A stretch of 64,000 bases of DNA from Microbacterium sp. (GTDB lineage: Bacteria; Actinomycetota; Actinomycetes; Actinomycetales; Microbacteriaceae): NCBI GenBank assembly GCA_017306415.1, contig JAFKIL010000002.1, positions 496,001 to 560,000 on the forward strand, given 5' to 3'. How positions within the stretch are numbered: the stretch's first letter is position 1; every line of letters starts with the position of its first letter. Below, in pieces: positions 33,206 through 41,054 of the stretch. Below the pieces are notes generated by a model. The model saw only the letters and a list, made by a program, of their open reading frames with translations. It searched no databases and was not told where the DNA came from. Made by a program: the position numbers and the translations under genes.

Positions 33206-33732
33206 GCCGCCGTCTCGCGCAGGGCTTCTCGGGCGACACCGCGCCGGAGGGGGCCCCCGTGCGCGCCGTCGTCGCGCTCGGGGCGAATCTCGGCGACCGC
33301 GCCACGACGCTCGATGCGGCGGTGGCGGCCCTGCGCCGGGTGCCGCTCGTCGAGGACGTGCGCGCTGCGGATCCGATCGAGTCCGTCGCCGTGACCCCCG
33401 AGGGTCCGGATGCCGCGGCCCCCGCCTATCTGAACTCCGTGGCCGTCCTCAGCACGCGGCTGGCGCCGAGCGTGCTCCTCTCGTACCTGCACGCGATCGA
33501 GGACGCGCACGGGCGGGTCCGGCGCGAGCGGTGGGGCGATCGCACGCTCGACCTCGACCTGATCGTGTACGACGACCTCGTCAGTGACGATCCCGCCCTG
33601 ACGCTGCCGCATCCGCGTGCGGCGGAACGGACCTTCGTGCTGGAGCCGTGGCTCTCGATCGATCCCGACGCGGCGCTGCCGGGCGCGGGGCGGGTCGACG
33701 AGCTGCTGGCGCAACTGAGGAGCGGATCGTGA
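33202..33732 (+). CDS. folK: 2-amino-4-hydroxy-6-hydroxymethyldihydropteridine pyrophosphokinase
   Basis: A 176-residue HPPK with ALGANLGDRATTLDAAV, EDAHGRVRRERWGDRTLDLDL (the Arg loop and two Mg-binding Asp residues) and LPHPRAAERTFVLEP. The N-terminal ~20 residues extend beyond the usual core. It adds pyrophosphate to the pterin for FolP. It is coupled on both sides, ending in GTGA at 33729-33732. Confidence 0.96.
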   Translation: MSRRLAQGFSGDTAPEGAPVRAVVALGANLGDRATTLDAAVAALRRVPLVEDVRAADPIESVAVTPEGPDAAAPAYLNSVAVLSTRLAPSVLLSYLHAIEDAHGRVRRERWGDRTLDLDLIVYDDLVSDDPALTLPHPRAAERTFVLEPWLSIDPDAALPGAGRVDELLAQLRSGS

Positions 33733-34214
33733 AGCGCACCGGCGCGGGGGTGCTGATCGTCGCCGGTGTGCTGGGCGTCGGCGCCGGGTTCCTGCTCGAC
33801 CAGCTGCTGACGGCGGCGGGCCGGCCGACCTTCACCCCGATGGTGAGTCTGCCCATTCTGCTGATCGCGGTCGGGGTGGTCGACGTCGCCCTGGCCATCC
33901 CGATCTACCGCACGAGCCGCGGGCACTCGGCGGCGCCGGTGAACCCGTTCCGCGCGGTCCGCATCGCGATGCTCGCCAAGGCCTCGAGCATCGTGGGCGC
34001 CGCGGTCGGAGGGATGGGCCTCGGACTCCTCCTCTTCCTCCTCACCCGGCCCACGACTCCCTCGGTAGGCTCGGTGAGCGCGGTGGTGGCGACCGCAGTG
34101 TGCGGCGCCGTCCTGGTCGCTGCGGGACTCGTCGCCGAGCATCTGTGCACCATCCGGAAGGACGACGATGACGAACAGCCCGGAGCTCCCGGACTCGACA
34201 CCCACGATCGCTGA
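33729..34214 (+). CDS. DUF3180 membrane protein
   Basis: A 161-residue protein with four hydrophobic helices and a charged Asp-rich tail (RKDDDDEQ). DUF3180 genes follow folK in many actinobacteria; their function is not known. The GTG at 33729 overlaps the folK stop. The 3' end overlaps the next gene by 47 bases, more than the usual 4, so the downstream ATG was judged real by its protein match. Confidence 0.85.
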   Translation: MKRTGAGVLIVAGVLGVGAGFLLDQLLTAAGRPTFTPMVSLPILLIAVGVVDVALAIPIYRTSRGHSAAPVNPFRAVRIAMLAKASSIVGAAVGGMGLGLLLFLLTRPTTPSVGSVSAVVATAVCGAVLVAAGLVAEHLCTIRKDDDDEQPGAPGLDTHDR

Positions 34215-34773
34215 CCCTGCCGGTGCGCCGTCCGGTCCGCAGGGGGCGCTGGACTCCGGCACGTTCGACCGCATCCTCGAGCCGCGGAGCCCGCGTCGGC
34301 TGCCGCTCGGCGACGGCACCTGGCATCAGCTCGCCCGATCGTACGTGTGGGTGCGGCTGATCTCGCTGGCCCTGTTCCTGGCCGTCGTGCTGGTGGCGGC
34401 CTTCGTGCTCGCGCTCCTCACCCGGACGGCGTGGCCCTGGATCCCGGGAGGGGTGCTGTCGGCCGGCATCGTGTGGGCGGCCGCCATCACGCCGCGTCAG
34501 GCCCGCGCGTTCGGATACCAGTTGCGCTCCGACGACCTGGTGTTCCGCCGCGGCATCCTGTGGCAGCGGATGGTGGCCGTCCCGTACGGGCGCATGCAGC
34601 TGGTCGACATCACCCATGGCCCGCTCGACCGGGCGTTCGGGATCGCCCAGCTCAAGCTGGTGACGGCCGCGGCGGCGACGGGAGTGGTGATCCCGGGGCT
34701 CACGCAGGATGCGGCGGAGCATCTCCGCGACACGCTCATCGATGTCGCGGAGGCGCGGAGGACGGGCCTGTGA
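34168..34773 (+). CDS. Bacterial PH-domain membrane protein (YdbS-like)
   Basis: A 201-residue protein with a Pro/Ser-rich N-terminus, two membrane helices (~60-105) and one bPH2 domain: FGYQLRSDDLVFRRGILWQR, then PYGRMQLVDITHGPLDRAFG and an LKLVTAAAATG strand. It pairs with the larger PH protein next to it, as YdbS and YdbT do in Bacillus. The pair's role at the membrane is unclear. It ends in GTGA overlapping the next start (34770-34773). Confidence 0.82.
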   Translation: MTNSPELPDSTPTIADPAGAPSGPQGALDSGTFDRILEPRSPRRLPLGDGTWHQLARSYVWVRLISLALFLAVVLVAAFVLALLTRTAWPWIPGGVLSAGIVWAAAITPRQARAFGYQLRSDDLVFRRGILWQRMVAVPYGRMQLVDITHGPLDRAFGIAQLKLVTAAAATGVVIPGLTQDAAEHLRDTLIDVAEARRTGL

Positions 34774-36347
34774 CGCAGCCTGGTGAGCGGTCGTCTTTGA
34801 GCGACGGGGAATGGCACCGGCTGAACCCCCTGACGCCGCTGTTCCGCGGCGGGTTCGTGCTGGTCGTGGTGGCGGGAATCGTCATCTCCAACCTCCGCGA
34901 GCGCATCGTCGACTTCTTCGTGCGCATCAGCGTGCCCGACGCCCCCGACCTCAATCAGCCCGGAGACCCGATCGACTACGTGCTGGCGCACAACCTCGTG
35001 CTCCTGGCGCTGCTCGCGGTGCTCGGGATCGTGCTCATCCTCGTCGGGCTCTTCTACCTGTCGTGGCGGTTCCACACCTTCCGCATCACGGGAGACAACG
35101 TCGAGGTGCGCCAGGGCGTGCTGTTCCGCAGCCAGCGCCGCGCGCCGCTGGACCGCGTCCAGGGTGTGAACCTCACTCGCCCCACGGTCGCTCGTCTGTT
35201 CGGGATGGCCAAGCTCGAGGTCGTCGGCGCGGGCTCTGACTCGAACGTGAAGCTCGAGTACCTCTCGACGTCGAACGCAGAGCAGGTACGGGCGGACATC
35301 CTCCGCCTCGCGTCCGGCCGCCGTCTCGCCGAGGCGCAGGCGCGACAGGCCGCGGGACGCCCGCCTGGTTCACGCGTTGCGGCGGCGGCATCCGTCGTGA
35401 CCGACGCGGTGAACGGCATGGTCCTCGGCGCCGAGGGACCGGTCGCAGAGCCGGCGTCGGTCGTCGAGATCCCCGTGCTCCGGCTGATCCTGTCGAGGCT
35501 GCTCGGGTCGTCCACGCTCGTGCTGCTCATTCTCATCGGCGTCATCGTGTGGGGCTCGGTGGTGGGGACGCTGTGGATCCTGTTCTCGGTCGTTCCCGCC
35601 ATCCTGGGCTTCGGCGCGTACTGGGTCCGGTCGATCACCAAGTCGCTGCGCTATTCCATCGCGCCCACGGCCGACGGCGTGCGCATCACGTACGGCCTGT
35701 TCACGACGATCACCGAGATCCTGCCCCCCGGTCGCATCCACGCGGTGGAGATCAGTCAGCCGCTGCTGTGGCGTCCAGCGGGGTGGTGGTCCATCCGGGT
35801 GAACCGACTGTCGGGGAAGAGCACGAGCTCCCAGGAGTCTGATCAGTTCGCCGACGTGCTGCCCGTCGGCGACCGCGCGGACGTCGAGCGGGTCCTGCGA
35901 CTCATCCTGCCGGGTCTGCCTGAGCAGGAGTGGCCGCTCGTCTTCGACCACGGGATCCTGGGACCGGCACCGGCCGACCCGTTCACGAACACACCGCGCC
36001 GGGCGCTCATCCTCCGTCCGCTCGCGTGGAAGCGCAACGGCTTCCTCCTGTCGCGCGACGCGCTCTTCTTCCGGCGCGGCGCGATCTGGCGGCAGCTCGC
36101 GATCTTCCCGCTGGCCCGCCTGCAGAGCGTCGGCGTCGAACAGGGGCCTGTCGACCGCGCGCTCGGCGTCGCCGCAGTGCACGCGCACACGATCGTGGGC
36201 CGGGTCTCTGGGCGGCTCTCCGCCGTCGACCGGGATGCCGCCGTCGCGCTCTTCGCGGATGCCGAGGCCGCCGCCCTCGCCGCGGGCGTCTCCGACCACA
36301 GCCACCGCTGGGCCGACGAGGAAGATGCGACGGAGGTCGTGCCGTGA
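34770..36347 (+). CDS. Large bacterial PH-domain membrane protein (YdbT-like)
   Basis: A 525-residue protein with two pairs of membrane helices and three bPH2 domains. Landmarks are FRITGDNVEVRQGVLFRSQR with RAPLDRVQGVNLTRP (domain 1), TADGVRITYGLFTTITEILP (domain 2), and ALFFRRGAIWRQLAIFPLAR with RLQSVGVEQGPVDRALG (domain 3). The GTG at 34770 is fixed by the overlap with the upstream TGA. The neighbouring folate and pantothenate genes do not reveal its job; conserved co-occurrence is the main clue. Confidence 0.85.
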   Translation: MTQPGERSSLSDGEWHRLNPLTPLFRGGFVLVVVAGIVISNLRERIVDFFVRISVPDAPDLNQPGDPIDYVLAHNLVLLALLAVLGIVLILVGLFYLSWRFHTFRITGDNVEVRQGVLFRSQRRAPLDRVQGVNLTRPTVARLFGMAKLEVVGAGSDSNVKLEYLSTSNAEQVRADILRLASGRRLAEAQARQAAGRPPGSRVAAAASVVTDAVNGMVLGAEGPVAEPASVVEIPVLRLILSRLLGSSTLVLLILIGVIVWGSVVGTLWILFSVVPAILGFGAYWVRSITKSLRYSIAPTADGVRITYGLFTTITEILPPGRIHAVEISQPLLWRPAGWWSIRVNRLSGKSTSSQESDQFADVLPVGDRADVERVLRLILPGLPEQEWPLVFDHGILGPAPADPFTNTPRRALILRPLAWKRNGFLLSRDALFFRRGAIWRQLAIFPLARLQSVGVEQGPVDRALGVAAVHAHTIVGRVSGRLSAVDRDAAVALFADAEAAALAAGVSDHSHRWADEEDATEVVP

Positions 36348-37057
36348 GCCGAGATGGACGCCTCGGAGTCGGGATCATCGGCGCGGGTCGGGTCGGGCCC
36401 GTGATCGGCGCCGCACTCGCCGGTGCGGGCCACGCGATCATCGGGATCACGCACGGCTCGGATGACGATCGCGTCGAATCGGTGCTTCCCGACGTGCCCT
36501 TCCTGGACGCGCTGGAAGTCGTCCGTCGCAGCGAGCTCGTCGTGATCGCCGTTCCCCACGATCAGCTCGGGCCGCTCGTCGGCGGCCTTGCGGACGTCGG
36601 TGCATGGCAGGTGGGCCAGCTCGTCGTCCACACCGATCCGTCGTCCGGTCTGGGGGCACTGGCCCCCGCAGCCGCACGTGGCGCGATCCCGCTGGCGATC
36701 CACCCGGCCATCGCCTTCACCGGCACCTCGATGGATCTCCGTCAGCTCGCCGATGCCTATGCCGCGGTGACCGCGCCGGCCGCCGTTCTCCCCATCGCGC
36801 AGGCGCTGGCGGTCGAGCTGGGTTGCGAGCCGGTGGTCGTGGCGGATGCCGACCGCGCGGCATATGGCGAGGCGATCGCGACGGCGACGGAGTTCTCCCG
36901 ATCGATCGTCCGCCAGTCCACGTCGCTGCTCGCCGGCATCGGCGTCGACAATCCGAGGGCCTTCCTCTCCACGCTCATCCACTCGACGGTCGACCAGGCG
37001 CTCGCGGACGGTGCGTCGCCGGGCGGCGACCGCCCGGACGCTACGATCGTCGGATGA
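36344..37057 (+). CDS. Rossmann-like and DUF2520 domain protein
   Basis: A 237-residue protein with an NAD(P)-binding GIIGAGRVGPVIGAAL loop, a VVIAVPHDQL strand, an AIHPAIAFTG motif and a C-terminal helical DUF2520 domain. The fold resembles pyrroline-5-carboxylate and ketopantoate reductases. Because it sits directly before panC with an ATGA overlap (37054-37057), a reductase role in pantoate supply is attractive but unproven. The GTG at 36344 overlaps the upstream stop. Confidence 0.85.
   Translation: MSRDGRLGVGIIGAGRVGPVIGAALAGAGHAIIGITHGSDDDRVESVLPDVPFLDALEVVRRSELVVIAVPHDQLGPLVGGLADVGAWQVGQLVVHTDPSSGLGALAPAAARGAIPLAIHPAIAFTGTSMDLRQLADAYAAVTAPAAVLPIAQALAVELGCEPVVVADADRAAYGEAIATATEFSRSIVRQSTSLLAGIGVDNPRAFLSTLIHSTVDQALADGASPGGDRPDATIVG
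37042..37053 (+). promoter_or_regulatory. Leaderless promoter of panC inside the DUF2520 gene end
   Basis: TACGAT (37042-37047), six bases, then ATG at 37054. panC may therefore be expressed separately from the folate genes upstream. Confidence 0.45.
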
Positions 37058-37911
37058 TCCGCACCACCGACGACCTGCGCGCTCGCCTCGCCGAAGCCCG
37101 GGACGCCGGCACCGTCGACGGGCGGACGCCTACGGTCGCGCTCGTCTCGACGATCGGCGCACTGCACGACGGACACATCGACCTCGTGCGGCTCGCCCGT
37201 GAGCGGGCGGACATCGTGGTCGTCTCGACGTTCGTCAATCCGCTCCGCTTCGCCACGCGGGCGGAGTGCGACGCCTACCCGCGTACCCCCGCGGAGGACC
37301 GCCTGCTGCTCGAGTCCCTCGGGGTCGACATCGTCTTCTCGCCCGAGGCGTCCGACCTGCTTCCGACCGGCACGGCCACGACGAAGGTGTCTGCGGGAGA
37401 CCTCGGGCTTCGCTATGAAGGCCGAGCCCGCCCGTTCTACTTCGACGGGCTGCTCACCGTCGAGGCGAAGCTCTTCGGGCTCATCCACCCCGACCTCGCC
37501 GTCTACGGCGAGCGCGATCGGCAGCGCGTCTTCCTCGTGCGGCGCATGATCCGCGACCTCTGTTTCGACGTCGAGGTGATGACCGTGCCGACCGTGCGCG
37601 CCGACAACGGCCTGCCGATCTCGACGCGCATCGCTCTCCTCGAGGAGCGCGATCTGGCCGCCGCCAAGAAGCTTCCGGACGCGCTCGATGCGGCAGCGTC
37701 GAATGCGGACCGGGGCGTGGACGCGTGCATCGCGGCCGCGCAGTCCGCGATGATGGGGGAGCCCCGCATCACCCTCGAGTACCTGAGCGTGGTCGACCCG
37801 CAGACGTTCCTGCCGGTGGACGAGGGGCACCGCGGTCCGGCTCTCGCGCTCATCGCGGCATCCGTCGCGGGGAATCGCATCATCGACAACGCCGAGGTCT
37901 ACATCGGCTGA
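37054..37911 (+). CDS. panC: Pantoate-beta-alanine ligase, divergent active-site motifs
   Basis: A 285-residue PanC-family protein that aligns along its length but departs from consensus at key motifs. TIGALHDGHIDL keeps the HxGH nucleotide motif. However, FVNPLRF replaces NPxQF (Gln to Arg), YGERDRQR replaces FGEKDYQQ (Lys to Arg, Tyr to Arg, second Gln to Arg) and PISTRIAL replaces SSRN. In Mycobacterium PanC the equivalent Lys and Gln residues contact ATP and pantoate. It may be a functional divergent ligase or one with changed substrate. Genome position, between DUF2520 and lysS, is that of the standard panC. Confidence 0.82.
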   Translation: MIRTTDDLRARLAEARDAGTVDGRTPTVALVSTIGALHDGHIDLVRLARERADIVVVSTFVNPLRFATRAECDAYPRTPAEDRLLLESLGVDIVFSPEASDLLPTGTATTKVSAGDLGLRYEGRARPFYFDGLLTVEAKLFGLIHPDLAVYGERDRQRVFLVRRMIRDLCFDVEVMTVPTVRADNGLPISTRIALLEERDLAAAKKLPDALDAAASNADRGVDACIAAAQSAMMGEPRITLEYLSVVDPQTFLPVDEGHRGPALALIAASVAGNRIIDNAEVYIG

Positions 37912-37947
37912 CCCGGTCGCTGCGGAAGCGGGCATCGAGCCCGCCGA

Positions 37948-37973
37948 TAGACTTGGGGCCGACTTCCGAGGAG
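37948..37973 (+). promoter_or_regulatory. lysS promoter and ribosome binding site
   Basis: TAGACT (37948-37953) as -10 would give a leader of about 24 nt; GAGGAG at 37968-37973 is ten bases from the ATG. Unlike many genes here, lysS is leadered. Confidence 0.45.
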
Positions 37974-37983
37974 CCCCGCCGTC

Positions 37984-39504
37984 ATGACCGACACCCCCGA
38001 GAACGTGCCCGCCGAGATGTCCGAAGAGGACATCATCGAGCAGAAGGCCGTGCGGCTCGCGAAGCGTGAGCGTCTCATCGCCGAGCGCTCCGACGCCGGG
38101 GGCGGCGCGTATCCCGTCTCGGTCCCGGTGACGGACACCATCACCGACCTGCGCGAGCGGTTCGGCGATCTCGAAGCGGGAGCGGAGACGGGCGTGACCG
38201 CCGCCGTGGCGGGCCGCGTGGTGTTCAGCCGCAACACCGGCAAGCTCTGCTTCGCCTCGCTGCAGGCGGGCGACGGCAGCCGCATCCAGGCGATGGTGTC
38301 GCTCGCATCGGTGGGCGAGGAGTCGCTGCAGCGCTGGAAGGAGCTCGTCGACCTCGGCGACCACGTCTTCGTGACGGGCGAGGTCGTCTCGAGCCGTCGC
38401 GGTGAGCTCTCGATCATGGTGGCCGATTGGGCGATCGCCTCGAAGGCGCTGCTGCCGCTGCCGAACCTGTACAGCGAGCTGAGCGATGAGGCGCGTGTCC
38501 GCAGCCGCTTCCTCGATCTGATCGTGCGGGATCAGGCCCGCGCGACGGTGCGCGCGAGAGCCAGGATCAATCAGAGCCTGCGGCAGACGTTCGCCGACCA
38601 CGGCTTCATCGAGGTCGAGACGCCGATGCTCCAGATCCAGCACGGCGGAGCGTCGGCGCGTCCGTTCGTCACGCACTCGAACGCGTTCGACGCGGACCTG
38701 TACCTGCGCATCGCGCCGGAGCTCTTCCTCAAGCGTGCCGCGGTCGGGGGCATCGACCGCGTGTTCGAGATCAACCGCAACTTCCGCAACGAGGGGGCGG
38801 ACTCGACGCACAGCCCTGAGTTCGCGATGCTCGAGGCGTACCAGTCCTACAGCGACTACCACGGCATCGCGGACCTGACGCAGGAGCTCATCCAGAACGC
38901 GGCGATCGCCGCCACGGGTTCGACGACGGTGACGTGGGCGGACGGCACGGTGTACGACCTGGGCGGGGAGTGGGATCGCGTCTCGATGTACGACTCGCTG
39001 AACGCGGCGGCCGGGGTCGACATCACCCCGGAGACGTCGGTGGACGACCTCCGTGCGCTCGCCGAGGCGCACGGCGTGGACGAGCCTGCGCACCCGACGC
39101 ACGGCAAGTGGGTCGAGGAGCTGTGGGAGCACTTCGTCAAGGGGACGCTCACGCGCCCGACGTTCGTGATGGACTTTCCGCTCGACACGAGTCCCCTCGT
39201 GCGCGAGCACCGGTCCATCCCTGGCGTCGTCGAGAAGTGGGACCTGTACGTCCGCGGCTTCGAGCTCGCCACCGGTTACTCGGAGCTCATCGATCCGGTG
39301 ATCCAGCGCGAGAGGTTCATCGACCAGGCGCGACTCGCCGCCCAGGGCGACCTCGAGGCGATGCGCATCGACGAGGAGTTCCTGCGGGCGATGGAGCACG
39401 GCATGCCCCCGATGGGCGGCATGGGGATGGGGATCGACCGCCTGCTGATGGCGATCACCGGTCTCGGCATCCGCGAGACCATCCTGTTCCCGCTGGTCAA
39501 GTAG
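37984..39504 (+). CDS. lysS: Lysyl-tRNA synthetase, class II
   Basis: A 506-residue class II enzyme with an N-terminal OB-fold anticodon domain (~60-165) and a catalytic domain carrying motif 2 (EINRNFRNEGADSTHSPEF) and motif 3 (GMGIDRLLMAITG). It charges tRNA-Lys. The N-terminal acidic tail (ENVPAEMSEEDIIEQKA) precedes the core. It faces the DUF4192 gene with 14 bases between stops. Confidence 0.97.
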   Translation: MTDTPENVPAEMSEEDIIEQKAVRLAKRERLIAERSDAGGGAYPVSVPVTDTITDLRERFGDLEAGAETGVTAAVAGRVVFSRNTGKLCFASLQAGDGSRIQAMVSLASVGEESLQRWKELVDLGDHVFVTGEVVSSRRGELSIMVADWAIASKALLPLPNLYSELSDEARVRSRFLDLIVRDQARATVRARARINQSLRQTFADHGFIEVETPMLQIQHGGASARPFVTHSNAFDADLYLRIAPELFLKRAAVGGIDRVFEINRNFRNEGADSTHSPEFAMLEAYQSYSDYHGIADLTQELIQNAAIAATGSTTVTWADGTVYDLGGEWDRVSMYDSLNAAAGVDITPETSVDDLRALAEAHGVDEPAHPTHGKWVEELWEHFVKGTLTRPTFVMDFPLDTSPLVREHRSIPGVVEKWDLYVRGFELATGYSELIDPVIQRERFIDQARLAAQGDLEAMRIDEEFLRAMEHGMPPMGGMGMGIDRLLMAITGLGIRETILFPLVK

Positions 39505-39518
39505 CTCCCGGGCGCCGG

Positions 39519-40691
39519 TCACCGACGGCCCCGGCCGCCGGTCTCGGCGCGGAACGCCCAATCGGGCACATGGCCGACGGCGACGAAGGACCGGACGATC
39601 TCGCCCAGCCCGTGCTCCGGCTCGAGCTCGCAGGCGCGGCGCGCGAAGCTCTCTGCGTGCGTCGAGCGCCCGAGCGCCCAGGAGAGCCACGCGCACGTCG
39701 CCGGTGCGCCGGGGCGGACCGCGTCGGGTGCGAGGGCGGCCGCGTGGCGGGCCAGTTCGAGCGCCCGTGACAGGCGGTCGCGATCGGGACGCGTGCCCTC
39801 TCCCCACATCCGCATCCCGAGGTCGGCCGGATAGTCGGCACCGCCCTCCCACTGGAGCTGCGCGTCGAGCGCCGCCTCGCCGTCTGCGAGCGTCCCGCAC
39901 CACTGCACGAGGGCGATGTCGCGGAGTGCGGGGCGCGCCAGACACCAGATGAGCGTGGCGGCATCGAAGGGGGCGAGCGCCGACGGATCCCACGCCAGGA
40001 CGTCCTCGAACAGTGCGGGGAGCTCATCGAGGCGACAGGCCGCCGTGAGCGCGTGCGGGTCCAGCCGGCCGAGGGTGGCGATCGCGCGCTCGTCGGCGCC
40101 CGGCTCGGCCGAGACGTCGGCGCAGACGGTGCGCACCGCCTGGTCGAGCGCGCGCAGTGCGGCCGCCACGGGCTGTGCGGCTTCGTCGGCCACCGCCGGC
40201 AGCTCGGCACCCGCGGCCTGATCCCCCACCCGGACCGGAGGGAGGTCGTCCGCGGCCGGGGCCGCGACCTCCGACAGATCGCCGAGCCGGGGTGCCGCCC
40301 CGTCGTCGGGGTACGCCGTCCACGCGTCCGCGCCCACGCACAGGGCGTCGCGCACCTCGATGCCGCAGGCATCGGCACGCGCGGCGATGGCCCGCACGAA
40401 CGCGCGGTGCGGAACGGAGTCGTCCGCTCGGTGCAGGGAGTCGTCGGTGTACACCACGAGGGCCACGGCGTTCGCATCCGGCAGCCGGCAGACCATGCCG
40501 ATGCAGGTCGACGCGATGCGCTCGACGTCGTCTGCCCCGGCGGCGGACGGCAGGTCGAAGCGCATCGCGCCCACCGACCGGCGCCCGGAGAACGGGACCA
40601 GCACGAGGCTGCGCGTGGGATGGAAACCCAGCAGGTGAGGGACGAGGGAGAGGAAGCGGGCCGGCCCTGCGGCCTTGATGACGGTGGACAT
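39519..40691 (-). CDS. DUF4192 domain protein
   Basis: A 390-residue cytoplasmic protein beginning LSLVPHLLGFHPTRSLVLVP, the DUF4192 signature, with a TPR-like helical C-terminus (ALELARHAAALAPDAV, SWALGRSTHAESFARRA). The family is common in actinobacteria and has no assigned function. The ATG at 40691 gives the usual MSTVIKAAGPARFL start. It is convergent with lysS and divergent from the cls unit. Confidence 0.85.
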   Translation of the reverse strand: MSTVIKAAGPARFLSLVPHLLGFHPTRSLVLVPFSGRRSVGAMRFDLPSAAGADDVERIASTCIGMVCRLPDANAVALVVYTDDSLHRADDSVPHRAFVRAIAARADACGIEVRDALCVGADAWTAYPDDGAAPRLGDLSEVAAPAADDLPPVRVGDQAAGAELPAVADEAAQPVAAALRALDQAVRTVCADVSAEPGADERAIATLGRLDPHALTAACRLDELPALFEDVLAWDPSALAPFDAATLIWCLARPALRDIALVQWCGTLADGEAALDAQLQWEGGADYPADLGMRMWGEGTRPDRDRLSRALELARHAAALAPDAVRPGAPATCAWLSWALGRSTHAESFARRACELEPEHGLGEIVRSFVAVGHVPDWAFRAETGGRGRR

Positions 40692-40798
40692 GCGAACGAC
40701 TCTCCCGCCGGCGGAGGCCGCGCAGGCCTGGGTTCCCCGCGCCTGTGGACGCTCCTCGCCCGGCCGCTCGTGGGGAGGAGCGGTGCATCGCGCACGCG

Positions 40799-40810
40799 TA
40801 CCATGGAGGG
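40799..40810 (+). promoter_or_regulatory. Leaderless promoter of the 65-residue membrane protein gene
   Basis: TACCAT (40799-40804), six bases, then ATG at 40811. GGAGGG touches the ATG, so it cannot work as a normally spaced ribosome site and favours leaderless initiation. Confidence 0.5.
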
Positions 40811-41008
40811 ATGGACAGCTTCTGGACCGCCGTCGTGTGGTCGCTTGCGCCGACGATCGTCGTGACCGCGCTGTTCTTCTTCATCCTCCGCTCGGTCGTG
40901 CGGGCGGACAGGAGCGAGCGTCGCGTCTACGCACGGGTCGAGGCGGAGGAGCGCGCCAAGCGCGGGCTGCCGCCGACCGCGTCGGCCGCCGCACCGTCCG
41001 AGCGCTGA
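40811..41008 (+). CDS. Small single-helix membrane protein upstream of cls
   Basis: A 65-residue protein with one membrane helix (residues ~6-27) followed by a basic and acidic helix RADRSERRVYARVEAEERAK and a Pro/Ala tail. It is a conserved-looking actinobacterial small protein of unknown function. The start at 40811 is supported by the leaderless promoter; an earlier in-frame ATG at 40745 would add a non-hydrophobic tail. Confidence 0.7.
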   Translation: MDSFWTAVVWSLAPTIVVTALFFFILRSVVRADRSERRVYARVEAEERAKRGLPPTASAAAPSER

Positions 41009-41054
41009 CCCCGCCCCCCACTACGCTGGACTCACGTCCGGCGGAAGGGGCACC

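Noticed and set aside
36757-39993. 1,078-residue frame antisense to panC and lysS
   Set aside because: Shadow of two conserved housekeeping genes.
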